NCBI GenBank assembly: GCA_002633025.1
Contig: NMRB01001505.1
Location: 57,710 to 121,709 of the forward strand
Source: Notospermus geniculatus
Taxonomy: Eukaryota; Nemertea; Pilidiophora; Heteronemertea; Lineidae
Direction of reading: 5' to 3'
Length of the DNA: 64,000 nt
A program made the translations under genes and the position numbers. Of this stretch, positions 57,484 to 64,000 are shown in pieces. Below the pieces are notes generated by a model that was given only the letters and a program-made list of their open reading frames with translations, searched no databases and was not told where the DNA came from. Numbering within the stretch: position 1 is the first letter of the stretch; each line of letters starts with the position of its first letter.

Positions 57484-58530
57484 TCAGCGGTCAACGACAA
57501 CTCTGTACCCCCCTATCAGACATACGACGTTTATTCGACGCCTGGGAAAAAAGTGGTCGTCCAGGAATCGACATTTTTTTCACCCACAGCACAATATCCT
57601 TGCTCCAGGAATTCACTGCTTCTTCTTTTTTGAGATTCAGAGCATCACCTTTTTTCACTTGTCGGAACACGGAACGCCAGGAATTCGACGTTTTTACGGT
57701 TAGTCTAACAAAAACTACGAAAAAAGAAACAAGTGAGAACCCGATTTCATTTCGTGTTACTCACTCCCCTAGCAGAGACGAACTATCTTAGTTGTTCCAT
57801 GTAATATTTGCCACCCAGCTGATCTGCCGATGGCTCTGCAATTGTCCTGGGGAGGGAAAACAATGGCAGATGCAGTCATGCCATGTGCTTGTCATGCTGA
57901 TTGCTGGTGTTATGATTTCTAACACGCATGCTTGATACCGACGTAGGTCATAATATGGCGTCGATTTTTCATGCTCTGTCCTCTCAGTCTTATGGATTGG
58001 GGTGCCATAACTACTGAAAACTGGCGAATATATTAGGCTGGAAAAACGTGGTTGTTGGGATGACTGATCGCGATCGCCAGACATGCGACGGTGTTTCGAC
58101 GGTCCGTTCTGCCCCGTCGACAGGAATTCACCAAAGGTCATTTGTTTTGATTTCAGACATTCGATGAAAATTCACTGCTGATTTTTTCTCAGTTCGTCAG
58201 GCACTCGACGCTAGGGAAAGTTTTGAAACCTCAGGATGCGACGCTAATTCGGCGTCGACCCCTGATGGGGGGGGGGGGGGAGGTCAGAGGTCAAGGTCAC
58301 AGATAACTAGCTCTAGAGTAGTAAACCTATCATCGGAAACCATAGACATCGCTCCGATGTCCTGCTCTTGTTTGTTTTGATTTCAGACATTCGATGAAAA
58401 TTCACTGCTGATTTTTTCTCAGTTCGTCAGGCACTCGACGCTAGGGAAAGTTTTGAAACCTCAGGATGCGACGCTAATTCGGCGTCGACCCCTGATGGGG
58501 GGGGGTACAGAGTTGTCATTGACCGGTGCA
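57484..58530. repeat. Inverted and direct repeat cluster
   Basis: 58141-58275 and 58371-58505 are direct copies (230 bp apart) that look identical over ~130 bases, each ending in a G-run. ACAACTCTGTACCCCCC at 57496 is mirrored by GGGGGTACAGAGTTGT at 58501, and 57540-57720 holds diverged inverted versions of the same words, so the region is a foldback with a duplicated right arm. Confidence 0.7.
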
Positions 58531-59865
58531 TAAGACAAATACGACTAAATCTTGGGTTTTAAGGTGGATGGACCAGGCTGGACACAATAATGTAACACTC
58601 TACTGCTTCTGACGCGGCTTCATGGAGAATGGTTTCGCGATGCCAGAGAAAAGTATCTGGAAACGAACAATCAAGCATGAAAATAAAGAGCACCTAGTGC
58701 CCAGCCTAGAAACCTCTGTCGATGTTATTTTGGTCGTCATTTTTTAAAGATAACGGCCCGAACTTATAAAGGATGTCTATATCTTAGACAAGTCTAACTC
58801 GCCAAGACAAGTCTAAATCAGTCGTCTAGCTTAGACGAGTCTAAACCTGCCGTCCAAAGATAGAGAACGGTGTCTAAATAACAAAGGAATCCCAAAACAT
58901 TCCAGGGGGCTTGTTTTGCAGTTGTCTAGGCTTGTGATTCATTCATAATTTCAAGTTTTATGGTCTTTTATGGTCAAGTTTTATGGTTTTATGGTCTTAA
59001 AAGGTTATACAGATTATCTGTATGAAAAGAAAACGTGCCTGTTGAAATAGGCCTACTCTGCTATTAAAAAATTGGTATTTAGTGAACATTTTTTCGGAAA
59101 TATATGTATTATTATAATGGTCGCTTTTGGAAGTTGGTCCGTGTTTTTCAGAAAACACTGACCGGGTATTTCTCTGCAAAAATCGTCGTATCTGCGAATA
59201 TTTTCGACTGCAAATTCATCAGTAGGTCCTATACATTTCATTGATACATAAGAACTCCTATAAATATCGTTAATTTTGATAACAGAGAGCGTGAAACCCA
59301 AATTGACCAAAACCTGGTCAGCGGTCAGCGTTTTAGTGCGTGCCACCATGCACAAGCATGGAACATCGCTCTAGCGCCCGACACGACGGGCACCATTTTA
59401 ATATAATTATCGTACCGACAGTCATCAAAGAATTTTTCGTTGCGTTTATCGTCACTCAAATCCGCAATAGTACTCGCAGCACGGCTGATGTAATGTCGAT
59501 GCGGACGTACTCTAAATTCCCACTAACGCCGAATGGGTCAATGTCGTCCTGGGTATACCTTATGTTTACCCAGGATCATCCTGGGTAATCCTTTTCTTTA
59601 CCCAGGACGGCCCTGGGTAAACATAAGGATCCTTAACTTTACCCAGATTGGAGTTCCCGAGTAGTGTAGTGAGGTTGATATTCAGCGTAAATCATGAAAT
59701 GAAGGGTGGCCTCGAACTAGGCATATAGCTCCTAAGTCCTTGAGAATTTACTATCGGTCCCTTTTGAAAAGTTGTAGGGATTGGTCTTTTCTCCCTATTC
59801 CACACCCCGGAGCAGGTATAGCGGTAATTTNCAATAAGTGACATAACAATGTAATACAAGCCCTT
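58531..59865. other. No gene recognised
   Basis: 58780-58870 repeats TAGACAAGTCTAA-like words. 59540-59640 is a small palindrome with GTCCTGGGTATA and TACCCAGGACG, related to the interior of MITE A. N at 59831. No protein-like frame. Confidence 0.45.
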
Positions 59866-60094
59866 GTTACACTACATAAAAAACCCGTGTCGAACCCGGG
59901 TTTTTTCTGTCCACACCTGTTAAAAACGCGGTGTAATAATCCCCTCCGAGCTCGAACGGGTTTTGGGGGGCTTAATTTAGGTCCCCGTCACAAAATTTGA
60001 GTGGTGTTGACGGGCACCGGGCCTCAGGAGGGATTTTTCAGAGCTGGGCTAGACCCGGGTGTCAAAAAACCCGGGGATTTCTATGTAGTGTAAC
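59866..60094. mobile_element. 229-bp MITE
   Basis: GTTACACTACATA at the left and TATGTAGTGTAAC at the right. Inside are paired AAAAAACCCG-GAACCCGGG and CCCGGGTGTCAAAAAACCCG blocks. The target duplication is not clear. Confidence 0.7.
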
Positions 60095-60301
60095 CACGGC
60101 TACAAGTTGCACACTGTGAATGTTGTGAATGTTGATCTTCTGTTCAAATTTTATTATGCCCGTGTCACACTGTCCCGTAATTAGACACCCGATGGCCACA
60201 CGAATATGGAATTTTGAATTTTGCGTGAAGATGGCCTGAAGATTATTTGAAGCAAAAATAGCAGCAGAATGTAAGAATAACCCGAAAGCCTATTGGGGCT
60301 A

Positions 60302-60670
60302 TTACAAGAACTCCGTTAGCAAGCGACAAGAATTCTTTTTCTTCCAGGTTAATCCTGAAGAAACTATTGAAGAGAGAATTGTTACACCCCCTAAAGCAAT
60401 ACCAACTGGGGCCGTAATTACACCAGCTAATGAAGTTATACCAACTGAACCAGCAATAACACTTGCTACATTCAAAACATGACTAACACCTGTCATAACA
60501 TTAAACGCTTTCATGTATTTGGAAAATACCTTTCTTCTAAATTCTATCTCTTCTTCAGAGAACTTTTTTATTTCTGAAATATGTTGTAATCTAAATTGTG
60601 CTGAATTATTAAGTAACGGTTCTGGCCTCAAATCAGGATATAATCGTTTAGTTTCAATTTCTTCACACAT
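60302..60670 (-). CDS. Virus-like hydrophobic-segment protein
   Basis: ATG at 60670, 122 residues. A charged N-terminal half (EEIETKRLYPDLRPEPLL, then SEIKKFSEEEIEFRRK) is followed by a long Gly/Ala/Val-rich hydrophobic stretch (about residues 62-108, VASVIAGSVGITSLAGVITA) able to cross or insert in a membrane, then KKK. From memory, proteins starting with ETKRLYPDLRP and ending in such a segment occur beside penton-like genes in cnidarian and other invertebrate genomes, within Polinton- or adintovirus-like elements. That link is recall, not a search result. It is the third of three genes on this strand, four bases after the previous stop. The function is unknown. Confidence 0.6.
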   Translation of the reverse strand: MCEEIETKRLYPDLRPEPLLNNSAQFRLQHISEIKKFSEEEIEFRRKVFSKYMKAFNVMTGVSHVLNVASVIAGSVGITSLAGVITAPVGIALGGVTILSSIVSSGLTWKKKNSCRLLTEFL

Positions 60671-60674
60671 TTAT

Positions 60675-61046
60675 TTAGTATGAAATAGTTGAGTCAACTG
60701 GTCCAAGTTTAAGTAGTTCAGGTTTAGGTGGTTTAGGTTTAGGTAGTTCAGGTTCAGGTGGTTTAGGTTTAGGTAGTTCAGGTTTAGGTGGTTCAGGTTT
60801 AGGTGGTTCAGGTTCAGGTAGTTCAGGTTCAGGTAGTTCAGGTTCAGGTAGTTCAGGTTCAGATAGTTCAGGTTCAGGTGGAATAACCCATTCACCATAT
60901 ATTAATTTAGGTTCTAGTAAATCTGGTTCTGATGGTTCCACTAGTTCTGGTTTTATAAATGATTCACGTTCAGTTGTAAGATTAGATTCCTCTAACATTT
61001 TATACCAGTTCTTTGGACGCTTTGAATAACCCCAATATCTCCTCAT
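60675..61046 (-). CDS. Virus-like protein with PEPEL repeats
   Basis: ATG at 61046, 123 residues. The N-terminus MRRYWGYSKRPKNWYKMLEE is aromatic and basic. The C-terminal two thirds is a Pro/Glu/Lys five-residue repeat (PEPEL, later PKPEL/PKPKP). I do not recognise a fold. It lies between the penton-like gene (14 bases away) and the hydrophobic protein (4 bases away), so it is probably a member of the same unit. The repeat may act as a rod or linker, and its length is likely variable. The stop is TAA at 60675. Confidence 0.6.
   Translation of the reverse strand: MRRYWGYSKRPKNWYKMLEESNLTTERESFIKPELVEPSEPDLLEPKLIYGEWVIPPEPELSEPELPEPELPEPELPEPEPPKPEPPKPELPKPKPPEPELPKPKPPKPELLKLGPVDSTISY
60695..60882. 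repeat. Minisatellite with 15-bp units inside a coding frame
   Basis: Units such as GGTTCAGGTAGTTCA (plus strand) and variants repeat about 12 times in register with codons, so expansion keeps the frame. A second frame on the same strand is also open through it, coding an NLNYL-type repeat (60898-60671). Confidence 0.85.
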
Positions 61047-61060
61047 TTATGTGGAAAATT

Positions 61061-61831
61061 TTATTCACGTAGTGCAGCAAAGCTGATTAATAACTCATAC
61101 TGAATATTTGCGTCATTAAACTTTATTTTTTTAATTTTTTCATCTGTAACCCAAAGTCTTAATTTGTTAAATCTTTCTTTACAAGGTTTTTCTTTCATAC
61201 TTGATGAATTATATTGTAACATTTCTCCAAAATCGCATTCCTTAACTGGTAACCTTACAAATACATCACTTCTCTCGCCATTATAAAGGATATCTTCTGT
61301 GTTTATTATGTCACAGTGTATAAGGAAATACTCGAAAGGTTTGAAGTTAACCGGGGCATCGCCTTTTATTACTCCTTTTGTACTATCTATTGCAGTTGGC
61401 CCTACATATCTATTATAAAGCCCTAATAATTTTTTAGAATGTTCGTCTATAAGAATTTTATAATCATCAACAGTTTTTCCTCTAGCTAACCTAAATAAAA
61501 TTTGTATTTTGGCATTATATGGGCATAAATCAGACGAAATCTTATTTCTATCTATACCTTTTTCTTGTAATTGATTTTTAAATCCCTTGTTGAATATAGG
61601 TAATGTATAAAATCCATCTGGCATAATAATATGTTTTCCACGACGTTCTTCATAAATAACAAATCTAGTATTATCTCTTGCAGCTGAAATATTGTAAAAT
61701 GTGCAAGGTATTCCTGCATAGATAAGTCTGATACTTTCTACATTTTCTACTTCCTCATCTAATTGAATTGTTAAATTATTTGCATCTTGACCAGGATAAT
61801 CTTTTGAGTCTATCATTAGTATTCTTTCCAT
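61061..61831 (-). CDS. Penton-like (minor capsid-like) protein of a Polinton/adintovirus-like element
   Basis: ATG at 61831, 256 residues, intact. It opens MERILMIDSKDYPGQDANNL, then VESIRLIYAGIPCTFYNIS, and closes LRLWVTDEKIKKIKFNDANI with YELLISFA. The alternating strand pattern and an ending of the type 'function word, then NF-G/D-N-x-x-x-Y-x-L' recall single-jelly-roll penton proteins of Polintons and related viruses. I base this on general resemblance, so the assignment needs a structure or profile search. In such elements the penton fills capsid vertices beside a double-jelly-roll major capsid. It is first of three close minus-strand genes in sequence clearly richer in AT than the flanks. 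No integrase, polymerase B, protease or ATPase gene lies in the window. Confidence 0.5.
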   Translation of the reverse strand: MERILMIDSKDYPGQDANNLTIQLDEEVENVESIRLIYAGIPCTFYNISAARDNTRFVIYEERRGKHIIMPDGFYTLPIFNKGFKNQLQEKGIDRNKISSDLCPYNAKIQILFRLARGKTVDDYKILIDEHSKKLLGLYNRYVGPTAIDSTKGVIKGDAPVNFKPFEYFLIHCDIINTEDILYNGERSDVFVRLPVKECDFGEMLQYNSSSMKEKPCKERFNKLRLWVTDEKIKKIKFNDANIQYELLISFAALRE

Positions 61832-61989
61832 TTATATTACGTAAATCTATGAAACTAGTACCTGGGAATAATAGGCCTATATCTGCTATGGTTTTAGTGT
61901 GAATTTCGTCTTATGAAACGGGTCAAGTCAGTTATGCTAGCATTAAGCTTGGGCACGCGCGTGATGGAAATCTTCCTCTTCCATCCAGA

Positions 61990-62183
61990 TCCTTTCAATT
62001 CCCTAGTACTCCAATAGATAGAAACATGGTGCCTCCGAAGCAGACAAGCATGTTCTAAATTGTTTTTGAGTAGTTATGTAATAAGAAATGAATTTTTATG
62101 CTAACACAAAAATGGGTCAAAATACATAAAAACGCGGTTTCCAATTACGTAACTAGTTAGAAACTACAAAGAACATGCTTATT
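61990..62183. mobile_element. Relic of MITE F
   Basis: CAATAGATAGAAACATG, AAGCAGA-AAGCATGTT, TTATGTAATAAGAAATGA and CGTAACTAGTTA follow the same order as 18279-18440 in MITE F. It lies just upstream of the virus-like genes and may mark the edge of that insertion. Confidence 0.65.
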
Positions 62184-62279
62184 CGATTACAAGCCACGAG
62201 CAGCAGCTGATCCTTGCCCCCTGGGTAATGACCACAAAACTCTTCGGTCGCCGTGATCTATGTCGCAGAGAGTTCAAAC

Positions 62280-63360
62280 TGGTTGAACTCTTGAAAATCG
62301 TTCGCCAAGGAGACGAGCGACCTGACGCCGATGGCAGTCGCTGTGGTAGGCTACGCTGGAGTATGAATCAGCACATCTATGTCGGTGTCCAGATTTTGAC
62401 TGCGTGGCGGACGCCGATGGTGGTGCGTCGAAGTATGAACTAGGCTTTATGCTGACGTCAGGTCGACCTTGCGACGACACAAAACAGGTGGCGGCTGACT
62501 CTTTCCGGATCACTTTGCATCTTATGCTGATATCAGGTCGCGCGACGAGTGCCTGCGCTGCGACGGAACACTTCACAATCAATTCAAGAAATCATAGTCA
62601 GGTCGCAAAAGTGATAATGTGTGCACTCATCGTAGAACAGGCGCCATCTGCACGCAGGGAATCATAAGACCGTGTTTCCACAAGGCGTTTGCGGCGACGG
62701 GTGCGAGTGAAATAGCTGAATGAAATACGTTTTTTTTTTCACCCGCGCCCGCCTCCTAATCCGCACCCGTAAACGCCTCGTGGAAACACATTTTAACTCG
62801 AGTCAGGTCGACTGCGAATGGATTATGCCCGTCGGAAGGCAGAGAAGTTGAATATGTACGACTCTTGCGATTCGTGATCTTTTTGATCGGCGCCGACTGA
62901 TGCCAATAGTCACAGGTGAGACGCAATTGCAGTCATGACACACCACATCGGCGACTGATTTGTTCCGCGCGGTTGTGCCTCAAGACGGGAAGTGATCCGG
63001 AAAAGTCAGTTGCCGAATGTTCTGTGCCGTTGCAAGCTCAACCTGACATAAGCTGTAAGGCACGACCCCTTGGAACAAATCAGTCGCCAAAATGGCGTAA
63101 TATGAGTGCATCGCACCTGCGGCAACAGGCGGTCAGTCACCAATCAAAAAGTTCATGAATCACAAGAGTTGAACTTCTAACTTCCAAGGCGTATCCATTC
63201 GCAGTCGACCTGACTCGAGTTACGATTCCCTGCGCGCAGATGCCACCTGTTCCACGATGAGCGCACACAATTTCACTTTTGCGACCTGACCATGATTTCT
63301 TCACTTGTTGCCGATTTTTCCGTCGCAGTGCAGGCAATCGTAGTGCGACCTGATATCAGC
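62280..63360. repeat. Nested inverted repeats with AGGTCG words
   Basis: CAGGTCGCAAAAGTGATAAT near 62600 is mirrored by AATTTCACTTTTGCGACCTG near 63270. GAGTCAGGTCGACTGCGAAT near 62801 is mirrored near 63196. So the arms are 62590-62850 and 63165-63300, interrupted at 62674 by another small element. Short GCGACCTGA words recur throughout. No gene. Confidence 0.65.
62674..62795. mobile_element. 122-bp hairpin MITE inside a repeat arm
   Basis: GTGTTTCCACAAGGCGTTT with CGGGTGCG at the left, CGCACCC with AAACGCC-CGTGGAAACAC at the right. The matching place on the other arm (about 63217) lacks it, so it inserted after the arms formed. Confidence 0.75.
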
Positions 63361-63365
63361 ATAAA

Positions 63366-63818
63366 GCCTCGCTTATGTCGCCCTTACGTACAGTCAGAAC
63401 TAGTTGGCAACTGATAATCGGCGCGTAGTTGGAACTAATTAGTCACAACTACTAGGTGACATAAGCTCTCGGGCGTCAGAGAGTAACTAGTTGCCAACTA
63501 GTTGCAAACTAAAAATATCCAGATCCTGAAAGCCGCACATGTTCAACTTCAGCGACTAGTTGACAACTGTATCCTGAAGACAGCCAATGAAATTCGCTTT
63601 ACATCCCACGTGGCCTAACGTGACCACGTGACCTAATCACCACGTCACTTAAAATCAAAGGAAATCTTTGTCGACATAAGCACTCAAAGGACGGCGATAA
63701 ACAAGTTCCAGGTAGTTGCGACCGATCGGTAGTTTTCTACTCGGTGGCGACATAAGTTACCAGTTGCAACTTGTTGACGCTGTTTCTATCACAGCGTAGG
63801 GCGACATAAGCGAGGCAT
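63366..63818. mobile_element. 453-bp MITE
   Basis: GCCTCGCTTATGTCGCCCT and AGGGCGACATAAGCGAGGC are perfect 19-bp inverted ends. The interior repeats ACTAGTTG-type words. The target duplication is unclear. After it, 63819-64000 shows nothing that I can name. Confidence 0.75.
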
Positions 63819-64000
63819 TATGAGTTCAGTTGCGTTGCACCTACGACTAGTAGTTTCTGCTCCAGAGTGCAGAGGGCGCTCAAATAGGTAATAAATTTCA
63901 TATGTGTGTTCTGCATCATTGTGTTTACAATTATTATTCATTCATCCATTTATTCTAAAAACTTAGTTTTTGCTCTGGAAACTTAGTTTGTACCGCTAAA

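Noticed and set aside
60671-60898. 75-codon minus-strand frame with an NLNYL repeat
   Set aside because: It overlaps the PEPEL gene in another frame and exists only because the 15-bp units lack stops. Kept as a note, not as a gene.

Overview
This is eukaryotic, repeat-dominated DNA: long stretches without reading frames, GT-AG introns, a polyadenylation signal, many inverted-repeat DNA transposons (MITEs), fragments of non-LTR retrotransposons and scaffold gaps. The many TAGGCCTA and ACATGTAC words, long foldback MITEs and Pearl-like elements with ~147-bp internal tandem units resemble marine invertebrate genomes, perhaps an echinoderm, hemichordate or lancelet, with a mollusc or brachiopod possible. 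The species cannot be fixed from sequence alone.

Layout. 0-9 kb: a broken arylsulfatase N-terminus (1.4-1.7 kb), an intact single-exon acyltransferase with an HHxxxD motif (2.0-3.5 kb), a foldback repeat, and decayed transposase fragments on the minus strand, one split by a TTAA-flanked MITE. 8.95-32.6 kb and 34.7-51.4 kb: two collinear, very similar copies of one segment. They differ mainly by whole transposon insertions, so one copy often shows the empty target site of an element present in the other. Each copy carries a PAN/Apple-like exon and an unrecognised ~325-codon reading frame, frameshifted in the second copy. Copy 1 also holds a stack of nested elements (12.8-19.1 kb) with a multi-exon ZNF862-like hAT gene at its core. 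Between the copies lies the N-terminal half of another hAT/ZMYM1-like protein with a PIP-box-like N-terminus. 52-60 kb: Pearl-like and foldback repeats plus an intact single-exon ANL-superfamily acyl-CoA synthetase/adenylating enzyme (54.9-56.7 kb, minus). 60.3-61.8 kb: a compact AT-rich run of three minus-strand genes with virus-like spacing, best read as a fragment of an endogenous Polinton/adintovirus-like element. 61.9-64 kb: nested inverted repeats.

How the genes might relate. The acyltransferase and the adenylating enzyme are both intronless and their chemistries could be consecutive (acyl activation, then transfer), but they sit ~51 kb apart on opposite strands, so a link is conjecture. 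The duplicated segment may be two allelic haplotypes placed head to tail by the assembler rather than a real duplication: several homology breaks fall exactly on single-N gaps.
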